Positions 16,928 through 25,629 of a stretch of DNA of 40,217 nucleotides are shown here, one piece after another. The DNA comes from SAR324 cluster bacterium (GTDB lineage Bacteria; SAR324; NAC60-12), in the NCBI GenBank assembly GCA_014382365.1, contig JACNJW010000058.1:1-40217 (forward strand). Direction: 5' to 3'. Every line of letters begins with the position of its first letter. Positions within the stretch are counted from its first letter, which is position 1. Both the position numbers and the translations under genes were made by a program. The notes under the pieces were generated by a model. It was not told the origin of the DNA, did no database searches, and saw nothing but the letters and a program-made list of their open reading frames with translations.

Positions 16928-18334
16928 CTATTCTGCTGTTTTAGATTTTGTTTTTGACTTTGTTTTAGCTTTAGTCTTAGTTGTTACAGCTTCAGTCTCT
17001 TCTGTTTTAGTCTCCTCAGCTTCAACAACTTCTATTTCTTCAACTTCAGCAGTGATATCCTCTTCAGCGTTATTCTCATGCGTTGCTTCTCCTTCAGATT
17101 TCTGCTCATTATCCCCAGATTCAGTGTCTGCAGAACTATCAAGATCAGCATTATTATCCTCAGTTTGATTTGTTTCAGAGGTAGTATGACTTTCTGCTAA
17201 GATACCTTCTTCAGTTGGTGTTTCCGAATCTTCTTGTTCTGCAGCATCATTAATTTTGGTCTTGGCAAATTCTTTCTCCAACTGTTGATCAATTGAAAGT
17301 TCTTCTTCTTCAGTTGCAACTATGTTTATTTTGTAGCCGATCAGTTTAGAAGCAAGACGTACGTTCTGCCCCTTATGTCCTATTGCTAATGAGAGTTGAT
17401 TCTGAGCAACGATTACATCAATCTGTTTTGTTTCTTCATCAATATCCAGACTTTCAATTTCTGCAGGAGCTAATGCATTACAGGTGTATTCGCTGATATC
17501 CTCATTCCAACGAACGATGTCTATTTTTTCACCGTTTAAATCGTTTACAATAGTTTGTACTCTACTGCCCCGCATACCAACGCAGGAACCAACTGGATCC
17601 ACCTCTTCATCAGTAGAATATACTGATATTTTTGCTCTGCGTCCTGGTTCTCTTGAGGCATTTACTATCTTAACAATGCCATCAAAAATTTCAGGCACCT
17701 CCATTTCAAATAATTTAATCAGCAGTCCCGGATGTGTTCTAGAAATAGTCAATTGGGAGTCTTTATGCGGATTGTCATTTACATCAAGTAAGAAGACTCT
17801 GACGTGGTCACCAAAAGTAAAATTTTCTCCGTAAATCTGTTCTCGCCGGAACAAATAAGCTTCTACTTTATTTTGAAAACTAAAAGCTACTCGACCATTT
17901 GGCTCCACTCGCAATACTGTACCTGTCAATACTTCTCCGACTTTATCTGTAAAAGTTGAAACGACCATCTGCCGTTCTGCTTCTTTCAAACTTCCAAAAA
18001 TAATTGGCCGGGTAGAGTGTGCAATTCTGAGAAATTCACGATCACTAATTTCATACTCAACTTCATCTCCAAGACCAGCATCGGGATCAATTTCAATCAC
18101 ATCATCAATAGAAATTTCATTATGAGTATCTTCAACAAACTCAACAACTTCTTTAAAATGGACCAGATTTATTTTTCCGGTTTTTTCATCAATACTGCCT
18201 TCAATTTCGTGATATGGTAATTTACGCTGTGCAGCCTGAATCAACGATTCTTCTACCAGCTTGATTACGACCTCATGATCTAAGCCCTTCTCTCTGGAGA
18301 AGTCTTTGATGATTTCATATAAGTTCTCTTTCAA
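16928..18334 (-). CDS. nusA: Transcription termination/antitermination factor NusA
   Basis: 468-residue RNA polymerase-binding elongation factor. It has an N-terminal polymerase-binding domain (1-130), S1 domain (about 135-200), KH1 with GMRGSR at 253-258 and KH2 with GHKGQN at 319-324. After about residue 345 it ends in a low-complexity acidic tail (Glu/Asp/Thr/Ser) that switches to a basic Lys-Thr repeat at the last 20 residues (KTKAKTKSKTKSK). There are no enterobacterial C-terminal helix-hairpin-helix repeats. The start codon is TTG at 18334 with AGG about 7 bases upstream, and the first residues match the family. Downstream of rimP by 48 bases. Confidence 0.96.
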   Translation of the reverse strand: MKENLYEIIKDFSREKGLDHEVVIKLVEESLIQAAQRKLPYHEIEGSIDEKTGKINLVHFKEVVEFVEDTHNEISIDDVIEIDPDAGLGDEVEYEISDREFLRIAHSTRPIIFGSLKEAERQMVVSTFTDKVGEVLTGTVLRVEPNGRVAFSFQNKVEAYLFRREQIYGENFTFGDHVRVFLLDVNDNPHKDSQLTISRTHPGLLIKLFEMEVPEIFDGIVKIVNASREPGRRAKISVYSTDEEVDPVGSCVGMRGSRVQTIVNDLNGEKIDIVRWNEDISEYTCNALAPAEIESLDIDEETKQIDVIVAQNQLSLAIGHKGQNVRLASKLIGYKINIVATEEEELSIDQQLEKEFAKTKINDAAEQEDSETPTEEGILAESHTTSETNQTEDNNADLDSSADTESGDNEQKSEGEATHENNAEEDITAEVEEIEVVEAEETKTEETEAVTTKTKAKTKSKTKSKTAE

Positions 18335-18382
18335 AATCTACCTTTTTTTGTGAAATGTTTTTTACTATTATTCAAATGATAG

Positions 18383-18850
18383 TTAATAATTCAGTTCAGG
18401 TTCGAGATTGGCCCTGGTAATCAGTGAATAAGGAATTTCCAGCTCTGTACCGTCTTTTTCAAGTTTTATGCAGATTCCATTTTCTGAGCACTCCTGCAAG
18501 TTGCCTACTGCATCCTTTAGTCCCTTAATCTTTTGCAGCAATCTTATTTTTATTCTCTCTCCAGTAAATGCCTTAAAGTGTTCAGGAGTTTTAAGTTTCC
18601 TGAATATTCCTGGTGTAGAAACCTCCAAAGTATATGCTGTAGAAATTGGATCATGGCTGTCAAGTATTTCCTGGGCCACCTGGTTGACAGTCACACAATC
18701 GTCTATATCAACACCATTTGCACTGTCAATAAAAAGTTGAATAGTTGTTTGCGTACCATGCTTGCTGAAAACCAGATCTATCAGTTCATAATCTGCAGCT
18801 TTAATTGGTTCAGCAAGTAAATTAAACAAATATTCTTCATTCTGAGCCAT
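18383..18850 (-). CDS. rimP: Ribosome maturation factor RimP
   Basis: 155-residue 30S assembly factor, the standard first gene of the nusA-infB operon. Family features visible are L-L-A-E-P-I-x-x-x-x-Y-E-L-I-D-L near the N-terminus, LFIDSANGVDIDDCVTVNQ (the D-x-x-x-G-V-x-I-D-D-C motif), AYTLEVSTPGIFRKLKTPEHF and F-T-G-E-R-I-K-I-R-L in the C-terminal SH3-like domain. ATG at 18850 has AAGG upstream (in aaggcaaattag). Confidence 0.96.
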   Translation of the reverse strand: MAQNEEYLFNLLAEPIKAADYELIDLVFSKHGTQTTIQLFIDSANGVDIDDCVTVNQVAQEILDSHDPISTAYTLEVSTPGIFRKLKTPEHFKAFTGERIKIRLLQKIKGLKDAVGNLQECSENGICIKLEKDGTELEIPYSLITRANLEPELNY

Positions 18851-18953
18851 CTAATTTGCCTTAAGTTCAGCATATAATAATATTTATGTTGTAAAAGCTA
18901 ACTCCCATTTTTATCAGTATTTTTGCAATTTGTCGATTCTTTTTTTGTAATAA

Positions 18954-20012
18954 TCAGGCTTTTCGTTCTATTGTCAAATAGTCCACTAGTTCCCCTAGCA
19001 GGGAACCGGCAGAATTGTGAGGCAGTTTTGTTAATGCATCAGCAGCCTGAATTGCATGTTGTTGACAATAATCAGCGACAGAATCCAGAGCTCCACTGTT
19101 TTTTGCCTTTTCAATACACCAGTTGATTTCAGATTCAGTCACCTGATCACGTTCAGCTAACAAAATGCTGCGTAGTTCTTCGGCTTCTGCTGCAGGAAGT
19201 CTTTCCAGTAATTCAATGGTAATCAAGGTTCGTTTGCCTTCAGCAATATCTCCCCCCCGTTCTTTGCCATAGCCGCCTGCTCCTGCATTTGGAGCAACAG
19301 TCTCACTTTCTTCAGTCAGGTTTAATAAGTCATCACGAACCTGAAAGCCAATACCAATAGCTTCACCAAAACTGCCGATTATTTCCAACTCAGTTTTTGA
19401 GGCGCCAGCAATCAAAGCTCCGCACTGGCATGGTCCTTTCCCGGAATACCAGCCTGTTTTACGACTGATCATTTCACGGTACTCAGCACGGTCTGGAAAT
19501 ACTTTGTTTACAACCCAGCCAATGTCAAGGGCCTGACCTTCAAAAGTTGCCTGCATGACTTTGTTTAGCTGTCGGTGTATTTTTAAAGCAAGTGTGCCTT
19601 CCAGTCTTAAATGATTTTCAAGCAGTATCTCGTGTACCAGTCCCAACAAAGCATCTCCGGAATTGAGTGCCAGTGCTATTCCGTACTGCAGGTGTAAAGT
19701 TGGAGTTCCGCGTCTCAACAATGATTCGTCCTCAATGTCGTCATGAATCAATGCAAAATTGTGAAATAATTCAAGTGCAACTGCAGAAGTTAGTGCATCC
19801 TCCGGATCTCCGCCAAATAATTCGCAACTAAGCAAAACGAGTGCAGGTCGGAATCGTTTTCCACCACGTAGCGGATAATTTTGCATTAAATCATAAAGGT
19901 ACTCTTTGGGCTCACTATCCGGTATACAGCGTATAGTTTCCTCACCAATCCACTGACCGGCAGATTTTAGATATGATTTCAGTGTAGAATGATCTCTGGA
20001 TTTTACTTTCAT
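18954..20012 (-). CDS. Polyprenyl (farnesyl/geranylgeranyl-type) diphosphate synthase
   Basis: Trans-isoprenyl diphosphate synthase that condenses IPP with allylic diphosphates. The first aspartate-rich motif is DDIED (IHDDIEDESLLRRG), and the second region reads FQVRDDLLNLT, with Asn where the fifth residue of DDxxD is usually Asp. GGKRFRPALVLLSCE and GGDIAEGKRTL are also family signatures. The frame is open to a TTG at 20042, but ATG at 20012, preceded by a GAG-containing site, gives a 352-residue protein and is preferred. Chain length cannot be fixed: the residues before the first motif are LFHNFALIH. It probably supplies isoprenoid for quinone or undecaprenyl synthesis, and uppP lies four genes' length upstream. 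Confidence 0.93.
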   Translation of the reverse strand: MKVKSRDHSTLKSYLKSAGQWIGEETIRCIPDSEPKEYLYDLMQNYPLRGGKRFRPALVLLSCELFGGDPEDALTSAVALELFHNFALIHDDIEDESLLRRGTPTLHLQYGIALALNSGDALLGLVHEILLENHLRLEGTLALKIHRQLNKVMQATFEGQALDIGWVVNKVFPDRAEYREMISRKTGWYSGKGPCQCGALIAGASKTELEIIGSFGEAIGIGFQVRDDLLNLTEESETVAPNAGAGGYGKERGGDIAEGKRTLITIELLERLPAAEAEELRSILLAERDQVTESEINWCIEKAKNSGALDSVADYCQQHAIQAADALTKLPHNSAGSLLGELVDYLTIERKA

Positions 20013-20066
20013 ACTGTTTATTCTACTCAAGCTTGTTGTCAAAATGAATTATTATTAATTATACGC

Positions 20067-21668
20067 TTAGAGAACCTGAAGTTTGGGGATTCGAAAATTG
20101 TTTTGAATACGCCGATTTGCTTCAGTAATTTTGTTCGCAGGTAAAATCACACTCATACGAACTGAACCAGGGAGGAAATCAAGGCGGTGAAAATTGTCAA
20201 TGGGATTCTTGAAAGCTGCAGCTACATCTTCCAGGCTTCGGATGTGTTGGCCGTTGATCTGCAAAATAACGGCGTTCGAAAGTTGTTGATAGCCGATATT
20301 CAGAGGATCCGGAATAACCTGGCTGACCAGTACAATCCGGTGATGTTCATCAGATAATACGTTTGATGCAGATGGAAATGCTGCAGAATTGTTTTTTTCA
20401 GGAATCATAACTGTATTGTTCAATTCTAAAAACAAACGAAGCCGAACAGGAGCGCGAGTTCTCCAGTTTGAACCCCACATCCGGAGATAATTCACACTCA
20501 GTTCCTGAAATAAAAATCCTCCTTGAATCACATATCGTGGCGGGAACCCAACTCTCTTCAAAGGAACGATTCGACCATTTTCACGGTAAGCGGCAACTTT
20601 AGTTTTTAAGACAAGGTGCTTACCACTACGGATTACTGAAAGCTCCAGTTCTTCACCTGCTTTGAGTTGATCTAAAAAGAGTAAATCAAACAATGCAAGT
20701 CCCCATTTGGGATGTTCAATTTTACCATCATAAGAGAGTGGCCATTTCCCAATTTTAGTTATATAATCTCCCTGTTTCAATACCTCGGATCCTGTACCGA
20801 AAGGTAAAACCCTGCTGATCCAAATTCCAGGTGTTTCTGCAGGTATCTGAAAGTATTCTGCAGCACTATGTTGGGGTAGTTTCCTCCAGCTAAAACCGCG
20901 ATGTGCTAAACTCAGGTATGGACTGCTTTTGGCGTGCTGCAGGAATTCATACAGCATTTCTGCCGGCATGGCCTTAGCTTTACCTCCAGCTGCAGTCAGA
21001 ATCATCCCGACAGTTTCATTATCCTGTAACAGGGGGTACCCCTGGCCGCTAAAAGACACGCCGCTCAGTTTCAGGAGTGGAAACCAGGCATCGCTGACAT
21101 CTCTGTGTCCTACAGTCATTTGTTCTATTTTACCGGATTCAAATTCCCACTTTTGCTGAGAATTTAATTTGAGAGAGAAAATTTCTTTCACATCTGCCGG
21201 ACCATTTTCTTTTACAGAACTCCATTCAACCGGGCGGAGATTTTCCCAAAAAATTGCATCGTTTATTTTAAGCAGAGCCAGATTTGCTGCATAGTCCATC
21301 AGTACAAGTTTGGCTTGAAAAGGACTCCGGTTTCCTTTGCGAGTTGCCTCAATCAGAGTTGCATCTGCTACCATCTCTGCAGTTGTCAAGAGAAACAAAT
21401 TTTTAAATGAATTTGTTTCTGAAATGCTTGTGTCAGTAGATAAATCCAAACTGACAACAATTGCCATTCCAGTTAGTGTACTAATTTCACGTTTTTCCCA
21501 CGGTGTACGCCAATCATAAGATTGTTGATATGTTTTCAGAATAACAGACTGCTGATACCAAGGTTTGATGGGTGGAAAACCGGCCAGCAATGCTGAAGGA
21601 AAGACAAAATACATGCTGATGAAAGCCAATCCGAATCTTAATAAAAGTATTTTTCTGAATATCATCAC
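20067..21668 (-). CDS. HtrA-like PDZ protein lacking the catalytic triad (pseudoprotease)
   Basis: 533 residues with an N-terminal signal/anchor helix (about 5-29). It is a visible paralogue of the neighbouring DegP-like protein: both begin the mature domain with V-x-x-x-x-x-Y-Q-Q-S-x-D-W-x-(S/T)-P-W. By alignment the three catalytic residues are changed. His becomes E98 in LTTAEMV (active paralogue TNAHVV), Asp becomes N129 in DYAANLALL, and Ser becomes Q209 in SGQGYP (active paralogue GNSGGP). PDZ-like segments are near 265-360 (IWISRVLPFGTGSEVLKQGDYITKI) and 440-515 (ILQINGQHIRSLEDVAAAF). Likely periplasmic and non-proteolytic, perhaps an adaptor or chaperone. It lies 11 bases after the active paralogue. 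Confidence 0.85.
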   Translation of the reverse strand: MMIFRKILLLRFGLAFISMYFVFPSALLAGFPPIKPWYQQSVILKTYQQSYDWRTPWEKREISTLTGMAIVVSLDLSTDTSISETNSFKNLFLLTTAEMVADATLIEATRKGNRSPFQAKLVLMDYAANLALLKINDAIFWENLRPVEWSSVKENGPADVKEIFSLKLNSQQKWEFESGKIEQMTVGHRDVSDAWFPLLKLSGVSFSGQGYPLLQDNETVGMILTAAGGKAKAMPAEMLYEFLQHAKSSPYLSLAHRGFSWRKLPQHSAAEYFQIPAETPGIWISRVLPFGTGSEVLKQGDYITKIGKWPLSYDGKIEHPKWGLALFDLLFLDQLKAGEELELSVIRSGKHLVLKTKVAAYRENGRIVPLKRVGFPPRYVIQGGFLFQELSVNYLRMWGSNWRTRAPVRLRLFLELNNTVMIPEKNNSAAFPSASNVLSDEHHRIVLVSQVIPDPLNIGYQQLSNAVILQINGQHIRSLEDVAAAFKNPIDNFHRLDFLPGSVRMSVILPANKITEANRRIQNNFRIPKLQVL

Positions 21669-21679
21669 TGCTCTTTATT

Positions 21680-23152
21680 TCACTCAAGTACAAGATTAGA
21701 GGCAGCTAAAATTCCATAGCGTTTTAGAATTGAATCCTGTTGCATTTTGCTTTCTTCAAAATCCAGTACCAGAGGCATGCTATGCCATTCACTGCTAAAA
21801 ACAACATGATGTGTTCCCAGAGACATATTTCTTAGCATTTTGTCTAAATGTGCCAGTGAATTGATTGAAACTCCATTCAATTTGTTGACAACATAGTTAT
21901 GCAAACTGGTGTAACCACTGTTGACTGGTGCAGGTAAAACTCTACTGATTAGAATTGCCTGTTTACGCCTTGTTTGTGGACGTTCAATTTCACGATACCA
22001 GTGCTCATAGGCTAGTGCTGGAGTAACATTCCCAGGTGAATGGATATAATTACGATTCAGGGCAATGAAAACAAGTCCTCCAAATATAAGATATTCCGGC
22101 AACTCATCGTAACTGTTACGCATTTCAGTACTAAACGGTGGTGCTTTGAGGGTGAGAGTCAGGTTTTTAAATTTTCCGTTACGCCAGACCTGCATTTTAA
22201 GAGAATCACCGATTTGCCGATTTTCTGCTTCAATGAAAAATGTGACCTGTTGTTCACCGTAACGTACCATTCCTGCTGCGTCTATTTGCAGATCTTCAAT
22301 TTTAGTCAGGACATCTCCTTTTTGCAGGACTCCGTCTGCAGAAGAATATGGAACGACCCTTTCTACCAGAATACCGCCAGTTCCTTCAGGAAGTCTCAGG
22401 TATTGACGATAATATTGATTTATCAGAGAACTGGTTTCAACTCCAATTTCTGGAACTCCGTCATAACGTCCATCTTCAATATCAGAGATGAAGCGGTTTA
22501 TCAGTGGTACTGGAATAAAATAACCCACATCATTCAGACGTAAATTTGACTGAAAGGCAACACCAACTGCTTTTCCGGATTGAGTGACGGGGCCACCGCT
22601 GTTTCCAGGGTTAATGGCCGAATCAGTCTGCACAAGCAGGTGCGAATCAATGCCTGGGTGGACGTATGTACCAAATTCTATGCGAGAGACTACTCCTTCT
22701 GTTCGAGACAGTTCCTGTCCACCAACCGGATATCCATAGGCCCGGACTCTGCTGCGGACCTCAGGAATGCCTCCCAGTTCCAATGCTCTTAAATTTTGAT
22801 AAAATCTCGGATCGCGGACTTTCAGTATAGCTAAATCAGAATCGTGTGCAATGGCTACCACGTCTGCCAGAAACGGTTCAGGGCTTGATATTTTGTTCAC
22901 CAGCAGCATGCGTGAATCACTGACTACATGCGCATTGGTTAAGATCCAACCACTACTGATTAAAAATCCGCTACCCATTCCACTACCGGTAGGTTTCATT
23001 TTCCAGGGAGATTTCCAGTCCGGACTTTGCTGATAATTTGTGATGCGAAATACCGATTGTTCAATTGAATCTGCAGAAGCCAGCGCAGTGGAAAACAGAG
23101 CAGAGCAAAGATAAAGCAAAACGAGGGAAAAAATGGATTTATTATGAAACAT
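21680..23152 (-). CDS. DegP/HtrA-family periplasmic serine protease
   Basis: 490-residue trypsin-fold protease with a cleavable signal peptide (hydrophobic 7-24, ending ALA-SA). The triad is intact: H75 in LTNAHVV, D106 in HDSDLAIL and S185 in NPGNSGGPV. A first PDZ (about 240-345, GGILVERVVPYSSADGVLQKGDVLTKI) and a degenerate second PDZ (about 400-470, YVVNKLNGVSINSLAHLDKML) follow. It degrades or refolds misfolded envelope proteins. Gene symbols degP, degQ or degS cannot be assigned from this architecture, because the long second PDZ region is unusual. It is followed at once by its triad-less paralogue. Confidence 0.93.
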   Translation of the reverse strand: MFHNKSIFSLVLLYLCSALFSTALASADSIEQSVFRITNYQQSPDWKSPWKMKPTGSGMGSGFLISSGWILTNAHVVSDSRMLLVNKISSPEPFLADVVAIAHDSDLAILKVRDPRFYQNLRALELGGIPEVRSRVRAYGYPVGGQELSRTEGVVSRIEFGTYVHPGIDSHLLVQTDSAINPGNSGGPVTQSGKAVGVAFQSNLRLNDVGYFIPVPLINRFISDIEDGRYDGVPEIGVETSSLINQYYRQYLRLPEGTGGILVERVVPYSSADGVLQKGDVLTKIEDLQIDAAGMVRYGEQQVTFFIEAENRQIGDSLKMQVWRNGKFKNLTLTLKAPPFSTEMRNSYDELPEYLIFGGLVFIALNRNYIHSPGNVTPALAYEHWYREIERPQTRRKQAILISRVLPAPVNSGYTSLHNYVVNKLNGVSINSLAHLDKMLRNMSLGTHHVVFSSEWHSMPLVLDFEESKMQQDSILKRYGILAASNLVLE

Positions 23153-23186
23153 GAAAAACAGTTTTGGGTTTTTAGTTATAATTATT

Positions 23187-23993
23187 TTATGCTAGAAAAA
23201 TCAATATACCTGTTCCAAGCACTATCCGGTAAATCACAAAAACCAGTGTTCCGTGTTTTCTTAGAAAGCGCAGCAATAATTCGATTGAGAGGTAACCGAC
23301 AACAAACGATGCGATAATACCGAGTATTAAATTAAAATAGCCGTCACCGCTGATGCCAATTTCCAACAGTTCTTTTAATTCATAAAGTCCGCTGCCGAAA
23401 ATTGCAGGCAAACCCAGTAAAAAAGAAAAACGGGCTGCAGCCTCACGGTTTAAGCCAACAATCAAACCTCCCATGATTGTGGATCCGGAGCGGGAACAGC
23501 CTGGAATCAAAGCTAAAGCCTGGGTCAGACCAATTAATTGGATCTGTATAAAACTTAATTCTTTTATGTTACGGTTGCGGGCAGAACTTCTTTCTGCTAG
23601 ATACAAAAAAACTGCCAGTACAATCAAGGCAGTCCCAATAACCCAGAGTTCACGTGCATCAGTTTTAATAAAATCCTTAAAGCCCAAGCCGAGAATCACA
23701 ACCGGTATTGTACCGGCAGCAATGCTCCAAGCCATCTTGGACTCCGGAGTATACATGAGGTTACGTTTCCAGAGACTTTCCAGGGCTGCTTTTGAAAGCT
23801 GCAACACATCCTGTCGGAAATAAAGTAAAACCGCACCCAGTGTTCCCAACTGAATAACTGCAGAAAATTCGGTACCAGGATCGCTCCAGCCGAGCAATTC
23901 TGGAATAATTCGTAAATGTGCGGTACTACTGATTGGTAAAAATTCGGTCAGTCCCTGAACAATGCCCAGTACAAGGGCTTCTATCCAATCCAT
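23187..23993 (-). CDS. uppP: Undecaprenyl-diphosphate phosphatase (BacA/UppP)
   Basis: 268-residue integral membrane enzyme that recycles undecaprenyl diphosphate to the monophosphate for cell-wall and LPS assembly. The two catalytic motifs are clear: GIVQGLTEFLPISSTAHLRI near the N-terminus (E17 and the S-S-T-A-H stretch) and IPGCSRSGSTIMGGLIVGLNREAAARFSFLL in the middle. About seven to eight hydrophobic helices are visible, and length is normal. It precedes the HtrA pair by 34 bases on the same strand and has a 195-base gap upstream that may hold its promoter. Confidence 0.97.
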   Translation of the reverse strand: MDWIEALVLGIVQGLTEFLPISSTAHLRIIPELLGWSDPGTEFSAVIQLGTLGAVLLYFRQDVLQLSKAALESLWKRNLMYTPESKMAWSIAAGTIPVVILGLGFKDFIKTDARELWVIGTALIVLAVFLYLAERSSARNRNIKELSFIQIQLIGLTQALALIPGCSRSGSTIMGGLIVGLNREAAARFSFLLGLPAIFGSGLYELKELLEIGISGDGYFNLILGIIASFVVGYLSIELLLRFLRKHGTLVFVIYRIVLGTGILIFLA

Positions 23994-24188
23994 TACTTGA
24001 TGTCAGTCTGATTATTGAAAGTGATTATGGCGACTTAGTTTCGACGGAAAAAATGAGTTTATATGGTTATACTATTATTGTTCTGTATGACTTAACTCAG
24101 ATGTTTGCAGGAACTATTAATATTTATCAATGCGATTATGCTTGTTCTTGCCTGAAAAATCAATCTTGAAGAGGAAAACAACTTATAG

Positions 24189-25196
24189 CTAGTTTGGTGG
24201 ACTGAGGGTTCTTTGTACAGCTTCAAGTACCATTTCTGGCAATATTTGAGTCAAACAGTCATAGTGACCGTAGCGGCAGGTTCTAGAAAAACAAGGGGCA
24301 CAGCTCAAGTTTTGACTGAGTACAATGGCCTGAGGATTAATTGGCGCAGTCCAGGTTGGAGAAGTTGAACCGAAGATTGCTACTTGTGGACGCTGTAATG
24401 CACCCATTAAATGCATACTTCCTGAATCATTACCAATCAGCAATTTGGCTTTTGATAAAATAGCCAGGAACTCTGAAAGTGAAGTTTGACCACAATAATT
24501 ATGTACCCAACCAAGTCCCTGTGAAATTTCAGTTCCGGATTCGATATCAGACTCAGTACCTAAAATGAGAATTGAGAGGCCATAATGATGATGCAGTTGT
24601 GAAGCTAAGGTGCGGAAATGTTCAAGTGGCCATTGTTTTGCCGGACCATAAACAGCACCGGGTGTGAAGACCATAAAAGATTCAGGTAGAGAAATATTCA
24701 ATGTGCTGAGCTGTTTATCAAGCCACTCTGCGGTTATATCAAGTTGTGGAGGATATTTCTCAAGATCAAGATTTGGAGTTAGTAAGTTCAGATATTCTTT
24801 GAGCAGGTGCTGAGATCGAGCTGGATGTTCATGCTTTATTGCTGCACTCAACAGCAGACTCCTGAACTCTCCGGAATAACCGATACGATTTGTAACTCTG
24901 CTTTGAAAGGCCATCCAGGCTGCTGAAAAACTTGGTGGCAAAACATAAAAATACTCATAGTTTTCAGCGCGCAGAGTTTTTCCTAAGGTACCCGCGGAAT
25001 GTGTTTTTGAATTAAAAGGTATTACTTTGCCATGATGCGGAAGCGGTAAATTTTCAAATCCGTTTTTAACAATCAGATCGAGTTGTGACTCAGGAAAAGC
25101 AGTTAGCACAGCTTGAATAAAACCGGTTGACATTATCAGATCACCCAGCCAGTTTGGTGTTCGTATCAGAATTTTTGGTGACGCAGATTCAGGCAT
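24189..25196 (-). CDS. LPS heptosyltransferase-like (glycosyltransferase family 9)
   Basis: 335-residue cytoplasmic GT9 enzyme, closest in pattern to ADP-heptose:LPS heptosyltransferase II (WaaF/RfaF). The N-terminus ILIRTPNWLGDLIMSTGFIQAV carries the family N-W-L-G-D motif with the catalytic Asp. The nucleotide-sugar side shows GAVYGPAKQWPLEHFRTLA, then GNDSGSMHLMGALQRPQVAIFGSTSPTWTAP, and a cysteine cluster CAPCFSRTCRYGHYDCLTQI near the C-terminus typical of WaaF. It builds the inner core of lipopolysaccharide. The upstream lipoprotein gene ends 9 bases before it. Confidence 0.92.
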   Translation of the reverse strand: MPESASPKILIRTPNWLGDLIMSTGFIQAVLTAFPESQLDLIVKNGFENLPLPHHGKVIPFNSKTHSAGTLGKTLRAENYEYFYVLPPSFSAAWMAFQSRVTNRIGYSGEFRSLLLSAAIKHEHPARSQHLLKEYLNLLTPNLDLEKYPPQLDITAEWLDKQLSTLNISLPESFMVFTPGAVYGPAKQWPLEHFRTLASQLHHHYGLSILILGTESDIESGTEISQGLGWVHNYCGQTSLSEFLAILSKAKLLIGNDSGSMHLMGALQRPQVAIFGSTSPTWTAPINPQAIVLSQNLSCAPCFSRTCRYGHYDCLTQILPEMVLEAVQRTLSPPN

Positions 25197-25205
25197 TGTA
25201 TAATT

Positions 25206-25502
25206 TTAGTCCAATATCGTAGAAGTACGCACTTGACCACTGCAGAAATAGTAATCATCTGGAAGTTGCGGTTGGTAATGTTTCATTTCAAGTTCCTGAC
25301 CGTCCTGCAGGGAGAACCAGACCTTTTGATCTTTGACCACGAAATGAGAAGCATCAGTGTTCAGGCAGACCATTCTGATTTGTTTGTGAAACATGTAGGG
25401 GTGGTTACGATAAACCTGTTGCTCTGGTCCGAAACAACCGGTGGAGAGCAATAGGAAAATATACAGCAATAAACAATGAATCAGGGTTAGTCTAAAGCAC
25501 AT
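25206..25502 (-). CDS. Small lipoprotein, unknown function
   Basis: 98 residues with a hydrophobic N-terminal segment (about 5-20) ending in S-T-G-C (C23), a slightly off-consensus lipobox with Leu at -4, so probably lipid-anchored in the envelope. The mature part is polar, with no recognised domain. Its position 9 bases upstream of a core LPS glycosyltransferase suggests an envelope role. It is separated from dnaA by 127 bases. Coding sense is supported by the signal peptide and gene spacing. Confidence 0.6.
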   Translation of the reverse strand: MCFRLTLIHCLLLYIFLLLSTGCFGPEQQVYRNHPYMFHKQIRMVCLNTDASHFVVKDQKVWFSLQDGQELEMKHYQPQLPDDYYFCSGQVRTSTILD

Positions 25503-25629
25503 GATTCAAATCAGCTTTAATTATGTTTGTTGGATTATCTGGTAGCCGATATTAGCTTATTTTTGAACTAAAGGCAATGGCAGGTAGTAGAACTCAAAAA
25601 CAGAGGTTGATGTGTTTTTGCAACTGCAA

